Positions 1-11,440 are shown, numbered from the stretch's first letter. The stretch: 64,000 nt of DNA from Heterodera schachtii (GCA_023374025.1 SIJG01000004.1:1051226-1115225); one strand, 5' to 3'. Translations and numbers: made by a program. Notes: generated by a model from the letters alone, not told the origin.

Positions 1-728
1 CCAAATTCAGAGCGAAACCATCGCCTCGATTCGGGCGACTTCAGAAGGGCCGGCAAAAGTTTTTGTTCGATTGCACAACGAACAAAAGCCTAAAAAAGCA
101 TTTGGCGGATTCAAATTTTTGCAGAATTTTCGAAATAACAGTAAAATTCGCACTTCCGTCGCCAACAGCTGCCGTTTGATCCATTCCATGTGAAAGTTTA
201 GCCTTTCCTGTCGATTCAGGCGAACGGAAATGGCACAATCGTCGATGATTAGTTTGGAAATCTGAAAAGATAATTGAGAGAAATGGAAGAATGGTTGTAA
301 ATGTTGGCACCGAAATGCTCAGCGGGGCATGGCCAATTTGGAGAAAGAGACGCGAAACGAACGAATCGGTGAACAAACGTTGGCGGAACGGAAGAGAGCC
401 TTCAATGGAGGCGCAATGGAGCAGAGAATGCTGAGAAAACAGGACACAAATGAATAAATGAATGAATGAACGGATTGGGAAATGTCACACACCCAAAAAC
501 CCTGTAAAAATATTAATGCTAAATGCGATTTTAGAATTTAACGACCCAAAAAATTGAATGAATGGCCACGGCGTTGTAAGAAAGATTTTAATTTAAAAAA
601 AAAATTTGAATAGGAAATGAAGTGCCAATGATGAATGCCGGAAACGGCAATACCTTGCTTTGATGCGCATTTTGCTGAACATTTCGTTGTGCGCACCGCA
701 CAACGAATGGCCGACAGAGAGAAGCCAT
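1..728 (-). CDS. THADA-like gene, 5' end (first three exons, runs off the window)
   Basis: This is the 5' end of a gene that continues left of the window. Probable exons are 654-728, 154-261 and 89 down to 1. Exon 1 starts at an ATG (726-728), reads MASLCRPFVV..., and ends in phase 0 before GTATTG. Exon 2 reads ISKLIIDDCAISVRLNRQER and exon 3 AFVRCAIEQKLLPALLKSPE. Exons 2 and 3 match the start of the THADA homologue at 18.5 kb almost residue for residue. The base differences in exon 2 are mostly third-position changes (CTA/CTG, CGA/CGC, TCC/TCT), which points to a conserved reading frame. THADA-family proteins are large HEAT/armadillo-type proteins, with the yeast member (Trm732) supporting tRNA methylation. 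Another ATG 13 bases upstream (MSTKT...) leads into a different frame, so the true start is open. Whether the rest of the gene is intact cannot be seen. Confidence 0.55.
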
Positions 729-969
729 GCGCAGTTTTTGTCGACATTTTGGCAATGGACTGAACAAGCAGTGAAATTTAAGAGATGAAAAAGTCGAAAT
801 TAAGGGACATACCGCAATTTGGGGAATGCAATTCGACCAAATTGACCAAAAGAGAGACGCACTGATAGCCAATGGATTCGGCGGAGGGAAAGTCGAAAAA
901 GCGGAGGCAATGGGAAAGGCAAAGGGACAGAACGGAGACGGAAGGGACGGCACGAAACTCGCTGAAAAA
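1..969 (-). repeat. Inverted duplication, left arm
   Basis: The reverse complement of this segment matches 17714-18769 on the + strand closely. It covers about 240 bases of upstream flank, a shared TTTTTCAG acceptor, exon 1, intron 1 and exons 2-3. Homology stops sharply at about 969, where the ORP 3' flank begins, and is cut on the other side only by the window edge. The two arms lie about 17 kb apart in opposite orientation. Small indels and substitutions separate them, so this is not a simple duplicate of one read. Confidence 0.85.
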
Positions 970-1058
970 CCGAAGACCAATCCGATTTGAGCCTCTGACA
1001 TTCTGAAAGCCGTAATTGTTAGCTTTGCCTTATTTTGACGTTTCCTCTCACCGATTCT

Positions 1059-3054
1059 TCAGTTCTGTTGGGCCCCATCCAATTCGGTATCCCTCAGATA
1101 CTTATATTTCCACGGCATCCCGGGCCTTTCTTGGACAAAGTGTTGCTGCTTCCATACGGTGTTGTTCGGATGGTGCGGTCGGAAGTTCTGTTTAACTAAG
1201 CGGGGAAAATTTTTAATTTGAACTATTCTTTCAAAACTCACTTTGAGTCGCCAGCCGTGTGTCGTTGTTGTACAGTGCGGCAGTGAGATGACGCCACACT
1301 TTTCGGCTCTCATTCACCTCCTGCTGCATCACCGGAACACACTCCTGCCAAAAATAAAATATTAAATTTAGCTGGAATGAAAATCGAAAAATCCCTACCT
1401 TCTTCACATCTGGCTTGGTCCGAACATTGGTGAACAGCTGGAACGCTCGGCGTGCGGAGCGTTTCAGCAGAATTTCTCCCTTCCACTCGCCCTTCAGAAG
1501 CCCAAACCGTTCAGTTCCGCGGGAGATTTGGCCTTCGATTTGATGCGCTTGTCCGCTGAGCATGGGCTTCGCCAGGAAGTCGATTTTGGCCACGTATCCA
1601 CTCTGCGCGCAACGAACTTCCACCTGAAAATGGAAACATTAGCTTGTAATGAATGAAGGCACAAAAAATGATTTTCACTTTGCCGCTGAGTTCGAACCAC
1701 GGCGCTACGTGACAATTCCTTGCGACGACGTCAGGATAAGTGGCGGTGTACGTCTCATTGTGCTGAAAAGGAAATGGGGGAAATGAGCAGATTTATTGTC
1801 CGAGAATTCTGTCCACTTACATTTCCTAATACCACAGTCGCTTTACCGATGTTACGGACGCCAACGGAAGAAGGGCCGGCGACGTACGACTCGGTGCGAA
1901 TGTATGAAGTGCAGGACACGCGCGAGGGCGGATGTTCAGCGTAGAAGGCAGAGACTGGCGGGCGATGGCTGACTTGCTGCGCGATGAACGTAAACTGAAA
2001 AATAAAAAAATTTTGGTCACTTGAAATGATGAGCCCAACCCTCCCCTCAAACTCGACCTGATTGCTGGCAGAGCCCGGGAACGGTCCGAGGGCAGTCTGC
2101 TCGGTGGACAACGGCACGCCAGGCAGCGTCCAGCGGCAGCGAAATTTCTCGCCCAAAAACGGATCGTACGGCTTCTTGGCGACTGCACTTTTGTGCACCG
2201 GGTAGAAGGAGTTCAGATAGTACTTCAGGACGGCAAGGAATCTGTTAAAAAATAATAATTAGTGTGATTGTCAAGCGAAAAAAAAGGAGAACACCTTGTC
2301 AAGGGCGTAGCTAGCCCCCCCCCCCCCCCGAAACCCAAAAAAGGAAAAATTTTCAGCAAATTTTCTTGAAATTTTAAGCAATTTTCTTAACAAAATGCAT
2401 TAAAATACCCAAAAATTTTCCCGGCGGCGCCTATCGGCACCGCCGGACCCCCATTTTACCATTTTTTGAAAAATGGGGACCAAAATGACAAAAAATAGTA
2501 ATTTTTTGGCGAAAAAACGGCGAAAATTTTTGTAAAATACACCCCATAATTCGGGATTTCATAAAACGAAAAATACACCCCTAAATATCGACTGAAAAAC
2601 GAAAAATACACCCCTAAAAATCGAATTTTTGACTTGACTTCAGCCCCCCCCCCCGAAGCCAAGGGTCTGGCTACGCCCTTGCACCTTGTCTCAGGTGTGG
2701 TTTCGGAAGCCGCGCTGACCAATTCGTCTGGATGGGCTGAAAAAATGAGAATGGTTCTTTGAAACCCAAAAATCAAAAGCTGCTCACCGAAAAAGTTGGC
2801 GTACTTTTCCAGGAGAGAGCGCCTTTCGGCCGGCAGCGTCAGATTCTGAAGAGTCATTCCGGGGCCAAACTGAAGATGGGGTTCCATTATAAACAGTAAC
2901 AGAAAATGTCGCGATGTTCCACCGTAATCAGCAATTGATTGATCACTTCACCGCCCTGCCCGTTGTCGGTAGTGCCCGCTTCGTCATCTGTGCCGTTGTA
3001 GATGGCATCGTAGTCAGTTCCGTTAGCGTCGAATTGGCCCCAGTCAGTAGCCAT
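1059..3054 (-). CDS. Oxysterol-binding protein-related protein (ORP), short form without PH domain
   Basis: ORPs move sterols or phosphatidylserine between membranes in exchange for PI4P. Nine phase-consistent exons: 2923-3054, 2788-2869, 2685-2736, 2040-2241, 1821-1994, 1679-1762, 1399-1623, 1242-1344 and 1059-1195, giving about 396 residues. The ORD is complete: FGPGMTLQNLTLP (lid and start), ERRSLLEKYANFF, FAHPDELVSAASETTPET, VAKKPYDPFLGEKFRCRW (family K-P-Y-x-P-x-L-G-E), then QQVSHRPPVSAFYAEH, VAPWFELSGK and KVWRHLTAALYNNDTRLATQ. The family signature EQVSHHPP is altered: Glu to Gln and the second His to Arg (codon 1962-1964). The usual charged C-terminal helix after the ATQ segment is short or missing. 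The start is the first ATG after a possible trans-splice acceptor (TTTCTCAG, reverse of 3072-3079). A MITE sits in intron 3. The PH and ankyrin domains of long ORPs are not visible; this looks closest to the ORP9/10/11 branch. Confidence 0.88.
2300..2681. mobile_element. hAT-like MITE in an ORP intron, with 8-bp target duplication
   Basis: The 382-base element begins CAAGGGCGTAGC and ends GCTACGCCCTTG, a perfect 12-bp terminal inverted repeat. It is flanked by the direct repeat CACCTTGT at 2292-2299 and 2682-2689. An 8-bp target duplication with CA(A/G)GG ends is typical of hAT elements. It has no coding capacity, so it is non-autonomous. Long C runs lie just inside both ends, and it contains a near-palindrome (GGCGGCGCCTATCGGCACCG) also found in the element at 3933-4708. 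It duplicated the splice donor region; the exon donor ACAAG|GTG is preserved. Confidence 0.9.
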
Positions 3055-3179
3055 TTGGATGAAATTGGAGGCTGAGAAATATTGACACGAATGATCTTAA
3101 CAAAAAAAAATCAACATCAATGGAATTAAACAAATCTTTGGGGCATTGGACGGACATTTCGTTTTTCAGTTTTAGGGGT

Positions 3180-3535
3180 TTGGTGCCCCCCCCCCTTTTT
3201 TTTGAAGAAAATTTTTTTGTTTTGAAAAGTATTGGAAACATATTTATGGGGGTTTTCTGGGTCTCTGATCACGAATCTGACATTCGTTTGAACCAATTTC
3301 GAATCCCGAACCCGAATTCGAACAAAGAGTAGAAAAATTTAGAATGTTTTAATCAATTTAGGAACAAAATTGAGAATTTTGAGTTTTCGACTTTTTGTTC
3401 GAATTCGGGTCCGGGATTCGAATTGGTCAAAAAGAATGTCAGATTAGTGATCAGCGACGTAGAAAACCCCCCATAAACATGTTTCCAGGACTTTTCAGAA
3501 CCAAAAAAAAATTCTTCAAAAAAAGGGGGGGGGAC
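3180..3535. mobile_element. Foldback (long inverted repeat) element, family 1
   Basis: Two arms of about 150 bases face each other. The left arm runs from the C-run at about 3185 to about 3330, the right from about 3395 to the G-run at 3525. Shared landmarks are GAATTCGGGTCCGGGATTCG, GTGATCAGCGAC and the C/G runs at both ends. A diverged relative lies at 11600-11868. No protein is encoded; the short open frames here are shadows of the palindrome. Confidence 0.75.
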
Positions 3536-3542
3536 CATCTAT

Positions 3543-3922
3543 GGGACCCACGCACGCGTTTCGGCGCCAACCGTTTCGGCGCCAGCCCAATTTTTGGACT
3601 AAAACTTTTTTCTCAGTCAACCATATTTAACAATCTTGGTATCATTCGAGAGCTCTTCACGTGCTCTATTAGCATGCAAATTTCCAAAAAATTCTTTTAA
3701 GAAGTTCGAGCCAAAAAAGTTGGAAAATCTGGTTTTTTGAATTCTTCTGGCTATAACTTTTTTGAACTTTAACGAAATTTTTCGGAATTCGGCAGGCTAG
3801 TAGAGAACACTTAGGGCTTTCGGATGATACCAACAATGTTAGATTTGGTTGACAATGAAAAAAGTTATAGTCCAAAAACTGGGCTGGCGCCGAAACGGTA
3901 GGCGCCGAAACGCAGTGGACCC
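3543..3922. mobile_element. Palindromic MITE, family 2 copy a, with 8-bp flanking repeat
   Basis: Arms of about 160 bases are inverted around about 3730. Both contain GTTTCGGCGCC twice near the end and the core TTGGTATCATTCGA (left) or TCGGATGATACCAA (right). The element is flanked by CCATCTAT at 3535-3542 and 3923-3930, an 8-bp direct repeat. Related copies are at 11.09-11.44 kb and 15.92-16.23 kb. Confidence 0.75.
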
Positions 3923-3932
3923 CCATCTATAG

Positions 3933-4708
3933 CAGGGCTTCCATCGAAAATTTTTCCAAATCAGAACATCAGGCCCAAAAAATCAGATTTTAGGGTCGAA
4001 AATCAGAACATTTTGCAAAATTGCTTTACAACAATTATTTTTACAATTTATTCGATTAAAATTGTATCAAATATTATATTTTTCACCTCCCATGATCATT
4101 TTTAACAATTTTGGGGAGGAAATAAGCAAATCATAAATTTCAGTGCATTCGGGATCAAAAATCAGATTTTTAACAATTTTTTTTTGCGGCACATTTTTCC
4201 AAAAAAACTTTGGGAAATGGGTGGGCGAGGGGTGAGGGCCCGGCGGTGCCGATAGGCGCCGCCGGAATTTTTTTTGTAATTTAGTTCTGATTTGTTGACA
4301 GATTTTTACCAAAAAAGGCCAAATTTGCAATTAAAAGCCAAGCGACGCCTTTTTTTCGCTTTTAAAAACGCTTTTTTTGCGGCGATTTTCCCAAAATCTT
4401 TTGAGGAAAGTGGGTCCGGCGGTGCCGATAGGCGCCGCCGGGAAAATTTTTTTGCGATTTTTAATCGATTTGCTAACACATTTTGTCAAAAAATAACCAA
4501 ATTTTGCCACAAATCTTATATTTTCTTATAAAATAGTGACATTATGCCACAAAAATTCAAAATTATGAGTATGTTTGAGAAATCAACAAATTTTGGTCGC
4601 TACCCCAAAATCAGAACATTTCTGACAAATCAGAACATTTTTATTTTATCAGATTTGGACCCTCCAAATCAGAACATTTCTGATAAATCAGAACAAATGG
4701 AAGCCCTG
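3933..4708. mobile_element. hAT-like MITE with 8-bp target duplication
   Basis: The 776-base element begins CAGGGCTTCCAT and ends ATGGAAGCCCTG (perfect 12-bp TIR). It is flanked by ATCTATAG at 3925-3932 and 4709-4716. Inside, two tandem segments of about 190 bases each carry GGCGGTGCCGATAGGCGCCG (about 4233 and 4411), the motif shared with the MITE at 2300-2681. It inserted next to, and overlapping, the right-hand flanking repeat of the palindromic element 3543-3922, so it arrived later. No transposase is encoded. Confidence 0.9.
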
Positions 4709-4716
4709 ATCTATAG

Positions 4717-7405
4717 GGCTCTTATATGGTTTGTCCCCCAAAAATTTTTTGAAAAATATACAATTTTTTAAAGAGTCGGATTTACAAAATGTTCTTCTGT
4801 GTTGTCTGTTGGCCCCCTTATTTGTTAGGAGGTTTTTTCCTTACTTTGATGGTAAAAAATCATTTTCCTTCACTTACTGTGTTGTATGTTTACATTTATT
4901 TTGAAATTTTGCACTTTCAAATATCAAATCCTCAACCGTACGTCCATTCTTTGATTCCCCATCCTGCTGCTGTTGTTGTGTTTGCTCCTCCCCGTCTTTT
5001 TCACAGCGTTTTATCGACCCTTCCCCCCCCCCGTCGTCCCTTTCCTCCCCAAACACCACAGCCACACCAATCCATTCTCTTCTAATTTTCCAAAATGTGA
5101 CGGCGTGCAATGAATGTTTATGCTTTCCCTCTCTTCCTTTTCCTTCATCATTCAGCAAAGCTTTCTTTCTTCCAACCCGCCGTTCGTTCTTCGTTGCTTC
5201 GCTCGCCTCATCAAAAATAATTCTTATCCATAGCAGAAAAAGCAGTGAAATGGGGGGGGGGGGGGGGGGCGGCGGAGGAGTGAAGAAACACGGTGATGGG
5301 TGGGTGGCGTGAGAATGACTAACTCAAATTCCCATTAATTTTTAAAATGGGCAAACCAAATTTAATCAATTCATCGGCAAGACCCCCTCTCGCCCCATGC
5401 AGCAAATAGCAAATGTGTGGACAATAAATTGCCATCCCGCGCTATTTGAACAGTCCGCCGCCCAAACAATCAATCATTCTCGACCACCATTCACACTTTT
5501 CTCTTTCATCTCGGTCCTTTTTCTGTGTACGAAATTTGGTGTCTCATTCACAAAACTAATTTTTGCGATTTGACCCAACTCACGCCATTGGCCTTGTTGC
5601 ACTTTCAGCAAAATTTGTAGGAATATTTTCAAATTGATCATCATAAATTTCTATTCTTTAACATTTTCGCGCACGCTTTCGTTTAGCGGGAGAGGGGAGG
5701 GTTCCAAATTAGAAAAAAAAATTACCTAGAGAAGATTTGAAAAAGGCTGAATTTTAATAAATTCGTCAAAAAATTAAAATTAAAAAAGTAAAGATTGAGC
5801 CAAATAAAAAGTGTAAATATTTTTAAATTATTAAAGAATGGGGTGCTCCAATAATTAAAATTTTGATTTGTCCCACAAAAAAAATCATTTTGTTTAACTA
5901 ACAAATACTTAAGTTTTTTATATATAAATTTGCGTTATCATTTTTTGACCATGAACATTTATCACAGGTGCCATCACCTCATTTATTAATTAATCGTCAT
6001 TTAAAACAGCATCTTATCACTTGTCAATGTCAAATAATCTTTTTTCCTATACGTTTAATCATTTATCAGTGCCATTCTGTTAAAAATGATCTGATTTATT
6101 GAAAACTGATCAGTGATCTTGATCAGGCCCTAATTGTTTTACAATTTATGTTAAAAATTAGAGACGACCCCAGAATCGGTACGAGGCCGAGATCCCAATT
6201 TTGCGCGGACCGCGACCGTGGGATTTTCTGTCCACGACCCACCCCAGACTCGAACCTCACCTCTTTTAATTGACTCTTACGATAACTACTAACAAATAAG
6301 ACAAAAACAATTAGAGCCAAGATTGACTGATGAGTGTGTGATTTAAATTGTAATGATCTGCCCAGGGCATTTTTTAATTTGCGCACTTTTTTGCTGCTAC
6401 GTATCACGCGCTTTTTACGGTGTGTGTAATACACTTTTTGAATGAAGAGAGGTTCCACGGGAAGAGCGGGTGGTGGTGGGGTGGGGTGACTGACTGGCCA
6501 TGCGGTTGTTATTGTGCTCATGTTAGGTATGTTCCCAATGGGGAACGTGTCGAGAGGGGAGGTACAGAAAGAACAAAATGTCGTACACTATAAAGGCCAG
6601 GGTTTGTTCTTTGCCTTATTCCACCAACCCAAACCAATTAACCATTTTTTTTTGAATTTCCCATTTCACTCTTTCGTCCGTCCCTTCCACTTTTTCCCTC
6701 TTCGTCTCGTATTTCTCACTCCTTTCTCCACCATTCCCCACTTCCCTCCAATTTATATAGCGACCGCGAGAATAACCACGTGGTGGGCCATGTGGTTTGT
6801 TAGTGAAAGAGGCGAAAAAAACGCATGCGGGCGGACATTTTGGGTACATTGTGCTACAAAATGGGAAATGACGTGACTAATGATCACTTTAATCAGTCAG
6901 CGTTTCCAAATTTTCAGATTACTCTTCAATTGTTGGTGATTTTATCAATGCTTTGTAAATATTTTAGTATTTTTTGAATTTTTCATTTAAAATTCAGAAT
7001 AATTTAACAAGCAATAAAATGATTTTTTTGACGGTGACATTTTTTGGCGATGTGTACAAAAATTTAAAAAGCTGCAATCTCGAATCTTAACGAGAGTGTT
7101 TTTTATTCAACTTCTGTGAAGCCTTTCTGCTGCTAGGATACAATTTTCTTCGTCAATTAGTGAAGGGATGGAATTGATTAGATTGATTATACCAAACCAA
7201 AAGGATGAAGAACAGATGGAACATACTTTTAAATTTTGCAAGGTGCATAAATATCAGCAAATAAATGGGTTAACTGCATTTAAATGGCACCAAACATAGA
7301 AAGCCTATGAAGTTATTTTGTTTAGCATTTAGACAGACCAACAAAGAATTAACTGCTTTTTAAATCTCAAAATAACACATTTCTTCGTTCACAGTCCATC
7401 ACAAC
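4717..7405. other. Intergenic region between ORP and lipin, no gene recognised
   Basis: About 2.7 kb without a convincing gene. It is A/T-rich with C-rich (4970-5070), G-run (5252-5270) and pyrimidine-rich (6630-6770) tracts. Open frames here have low-complexity translations and no family resemblance. The segment next to 7405 is likely to hold the lipin promoter, but I see no specific element. Confidence 0.5.
7374..7405 (+). promoter_or_regulatory. Likely splice or trans-splice acceptor just upstream of the lipin start
   Basis: The sequence TTCGTTCACAG ends at 7394, eleven bases before the lipin ATG, a typical place for spliced-leader addition in nematodes. The surrounding stretch TAACACATTTCTTC-(GTT)-CACAGTCCATCACAAC recurs at 13874-13903 in the last intron of the RidA relic, lacking only the GTT. 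Trans-splicing is inferred; no transcript data are available. Confidence 0.4.
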
Positions 7406-10400
7406 ATGGACTATGTCTATTACATTTACAACAATGTCAAGTATTTCTACAATTCCATGAACTCAGCGACACTTTCGGGTGAGTGAGTCACAAAAATAAG
7501 GAAAAAACCCAAAAATTCAATCAAATTTCAGGGGCTATTGATGTGATTGTTGTGGAACAACCTGACGGCTCATTGGCCTCCACTCCGTTCCATGTTCGGT
7601 TCGGAAAGTACGGCGTGTTCAACTACGAGAACAAAGTCGATACTTTTAAACATTAAAAAACATATAATTACGCGTATTTTCAGTACGTCGACATTGAAAT
7701 CAACGGGGAAGAGATTGACCTGAAAATGAAATTGGGAGAGAACGGAGTCGCCTTTTTCCTTGGCAAATGACGAAGAGGGAATTGGCGAGACAAAAAACGC
7801 GGAGGGAAAAGTAAATTGAGAACTCTTATTTTTCAAATCTGGTTAATGCTTTCGATGATTGAATTGCTTTTTTTTTGGGTGAGGGGTGAAAATGAAAATT
7901 CGAATTTTGGCATATTTAGAAAAAGCAAACTGTTAGTATTTTAAGCCATAAAACAATCTTTTAGGAGTTTTTGAGAGAATCGCAAAACAAAAAGTGGAGC
8001 GAAGACACACAGCAGAACAATCATCCGTCAGCAATTGACCTGGAAAACCAACGGAAATGCTCTTTTGCGAGCAGTAGCAGCAGCACCAGCAGTTGCACTT
8101 TCCAACCGCAGCACAATGAATGCCCACCAACGACGACAACGGCCGAAAGAAAGTGCGCTTTAAGACAATTATAAATGGATTATTCTGCCGGAATTTCTTA
8201 TGGAAGCAAAATTGCAGGCAATCGACGCCGCCAAAGCGGTCAAAAATGGTCAATCCGTCCTTTCTCAACCACAAGGCGTCCGTCCAACAGAACCGTCAGC
8301 GACTGCCTTTTTCGTCGTCCATTTACTCGTGCCGAAGGAATCGCTCTTTGCCCGATTTGGCCAATTTGTTGTCGCCTTCGTCGAACATCTACGACTCCGA
8401 AACTGTTGCCGAAGAGGAGGGAATGGGCCGGCGGAAGGGCACAATGAGCAGCCGAATGGACGAGTTGAGAAAGTCGGACGGGACGACGGGGGCCAACAAC
8501 GCCCTGAAGCATTCCAATTCAGCATCGGTGCCGTTGAAGAGTTATTATGTGAGTGAGAAGGGGGCGGACTGAATTCAAAACGCGGCATTTTTATTTTAGA
8601 AGCACGACTCGGCAAAAACTATCCAATTCTCCTCCCCTGACAGTGACAAGGGAAGGGCAGAGGCTGAAAAAGGGAAGCGGGCAGAGGACGACGAGTCGAA
8701 GAGTTGTGCCCCGTCGACCAGCGAATTGGCGGACGGCGCTTTGTCCGACTCGGAGGTGGACAGACACGGAAGCATTGTGAGTAGCATTCGGTTTAATTGG
8801 TAGGATCGGTTGGACAAATCCAACAGGCAAATCGATATTTGAGGGTTTCAAAAAAACACGCAAAATTGAAGAATTTGCCGGTTATCATTGGATTTTTTAA
8901 ATTAATTTTGTAGATTTTCAGAAAGATCCAGAATGGAAATGGGGCGAAATTCCCAAATCCAACGGGAAAGGGTCGAACAAAGCGGACGGAAGTGCATCGA
9001 GGAAAAAGGTGGCGAAAAAAACGCAATAATTTATCAATTCGTTAATATCAAAATGGATCGTTATCAGAGTCGATGGGACTATTGGTTTGGCCGTTGGTCC
9101 CGCCAAAACAAAGAGAAGGAAACGGAGGGAAGGAGCGGCGGAGGCGAAAATGGTCTTTCGTTGGAGGACATCGGCAACAACCCGGTCAAATTCGGCCTTT
9201 ACATCGGCCCAAGCAAAACCGAGGCAATTTGGTACGGAAAAAACGAAAAATTGTTTAATGGAAGATTTGTGTCTTTTTGGAAGTTTGAATTATTTAGGCT
9301 TTTTTAATTAGAGTTCCCTTTCTAATTGTAGCATTTCCTCAAAAAGTTCGGACAGCGGAAACGGACCTTCTCTTGGCACCAGCCCCACAATGTCATTCTC
9401 GCCGGTGCTTACAATTAGCGAAGAGAATTTGGCCTCCGAATTCGCAAAAGGCAACGTAACAATTGCGGACCGACGCCCTTCGAACGCAATGTAAATTTTT
9501 GAGATATAAAAAAAGAACCAGGAAATTACAGGGTTTTGACTATTTCTTTTTTTGTGGATTGTTTGACGCATTTATTATGCACAAATATTTAGGGACTTCG
9601 AAATGTTTGAGGAGAAGGCAAAAGAGAAGCGGTCGTTGCGTCTCTCCCGTGACCAATTGGACCTGTTGAACTTGAACTACGGGTCGAACGACGCGCGGTT
9701 CAGCATCACAACAAAATATCAGGCAAAAATCGAGAGGGTGATTAGGAATTCCACCGATAAATTCAAAAATGGATGGATTCAAATCAATGCGCAATAGAAA
9801 GGGGTCATTTTTAAATATGCATTTTGTTTTAGGGAACTGCTTGGTGTTCATGTCACATTTATTTGCTCAAATGGTATGACAAATTGGTCATCTCGGATAT
9901 CGACGGCACAATCACAAAGAGCGACGTGCTTGGCCATGTCATTCCCGCAATCGGTGGCACTTGGGCCCACTCCGGGGTTGCAGAGCTGTATACGGGCATC
10001 AAAAAGAACGGGTAGAACCTTCAAAAAAGCAATTGTTTTTAGTGAGAATAATCTTCATTCGCCTTTTAAGATATCAAATGGTTTATTTGTCCTCGCGTGC
10101 CATTGGACAGTCCCACTACACGAAGACTTACCTCCAGAACTTCGCCCAGGGGTCAAGGACTTTGCCCGACGGACCCGTCCTTCTCTCGCCTTCTTCCGTT
10201 CTGATGGCATTCAGAAAGTGCCGTCTCATTATTTACATTTCTCATTGAATTTCATATCCAGGGAGGTCATTGAACGGAAACCCGAGGAGTTCAAAATCGC
10301 ATGTCTCACCGACTTGAAATCGCTGTTCCCCGTCGGACAGCCATTCTTTGCCGGATTTGGCAATCGCGAAACGGTCGGTAGTTTGCCAAATTGACGAAAC

Positions 10401-10880
10401 TCACTCCCCCTCCTTTAGGATGTTAAGTCATATCTTGCGGTCCAAATTCCCCCGGAGAGGATCATGATCATTGACCCGCAGGGGTCGCTCAGAAGGGCGG
10501 ACAACAAAGCGGGTGGTTACGTGTCCGATTACCCGACCTTGGCCATGGACAGTGTCGACTACGTGTTCCCGCCTCGGGTGGACATGGACGGCATCGACAT
10601 TAGGACGAAAGAGGACGGCATTTTGAGGTGGGCACATTTTCTTCGACCGGCTAATCATTTTTGAGCCATCGATTACACTCCCTAATGAATTCTTTCCTCG
10701 CGCAGTGAATTCATCGCATGGCGAACTGACGCTGAACAATTCGATGCGCTGGTGGACGCGGAATTGGAACAGTACGAAGAAAGGAGCAAACGAGCGAAAG
10801 CAATTGTCGCGGGGACGACGGATGGGCGAGGGGCGGACGGAAAGAAGAAAATGTACAGGAACGGAAGACGGGCAAAGTGA
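7406..10880 (+). CDS. lpin-1: Lipin, Mg-dependent phosphatidate phosphatase
   Basis: Lipin dephosphorylates phosphatidate to diacylglycerol at the ER and nuclear envelope and also acts as a transcriptional co-regulator. Fifteen phase-consistent exons: 7406-7478, 7532-7635, 7684-7762, 7966-8152, 8218-8548, 8600-8776, 8922-9008, 9068-9252, 9332-9490, 9593-9722, 9833-10011, 10071-10217, 10262-10373, 10419-10627, 10706-10880, giving 777 residues. N-LIP domain: [51 protein letters not shown] middle part holds SLPDL, LSDSEVD and EWKWGEIP. The C-LIP domain has [22 protein letters not shown] and the catalytic DxDxT site as [16 protein letters not shown], then [14 protein letters not shown] and [12 protein letters not shown]. 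Introns 7763-7965 and 9723-9832 appear to be GC-AG: a GT donor in the first runs into an in-frame TGA, and the GC donor in the second restores the conserved YQGT join. All catalytic residues are present; I expect a working enzyme. Confidence 0.93.
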
Positions 10881-11018
10881 TCAGAGCAAAATTATGGATG
10901 ATTAATGGACGACCATAATAGGCGGAATGCGGGAGACCAACCACCTTTGTTTGGTTTATGTAATTACTAGCCTTTGTGTCACTGTTCAAATGGATTTGTC
11001 TCATATCATTAAATTTAA

Positions 11019-11440
11019 TTGATGAAGCCTGTGCAGCAATTCCAATATTTTATGCGTCCCATGGCATTTTAGGGGCTCTATTGCAGTTTACACATTCTTG
11101 GTATCATTCGATAGCCCAACGAGTGAGTTCTCTATTAGTCTGCTAAATTTGAAAAAATTTTAGTGTTTCAAAAAAGCTATGGCCAAAAATATTAAGAAAA
11201 CCAATTTTTTGAAATTTTCTAGTAGGGTTTTGCACCCCGACATTTTTAAATTTCTCCAGCCACCCCCGACAAATTTAGTCGTGGAATTTTCACCCCGAAC
11301 CCCGACTTTTCCAACCCCGACGTCGGGGGTGCAACCCTATTTTCTAGCCATAAAAACACAACGAATTTTTTTGAAATTTTGCAGGGTAATAGAGGATACT
11401 ATGAGCTATCGAATGATAATAAGAATGTTTAATTTGGTAT
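11019..11440. repeat. Palindromic repeat, family 2 copy b
   Basis: The core ATTCTTGGTATCATTCGATA (about 11094) faces GAGCTATCGAATGATAATAAG (about 11404), with A/T-rich arms between. The left end begins ATTGATGAAGCCTGTGCAGC (11019), which recurs at 16231 beside copy c, so it probably belongs to the element. A G/C-rich stretch near 11230-11330 (repeated ACCCCGAC/CCCCGACG) sits in the middle. It lies just 3' of lipin. Confidence 0.65.

Noticed and set aside
588..1001. A 137-codon - strand gene (SASFVPSLPSPFCPF...)
   Set aside because: It is Pro/Ser-rich, spans the upstream flank of the duplicated THADA end, and its last part is the exon 1 frame already described.
6130..6260. tRNA-like GGTTCGAGTCTGG on the - strand
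   Set aside because: The box-B-like string has no matching A box at the right distance and no cloverleaf could be formed.
8120..8572. A separate 150-codon gene within lipin
   Set aside because: Its upstream part is the reading of a lipin intron; from 8218 it is the lipin exon itself, joined in phase to the preceding exon.
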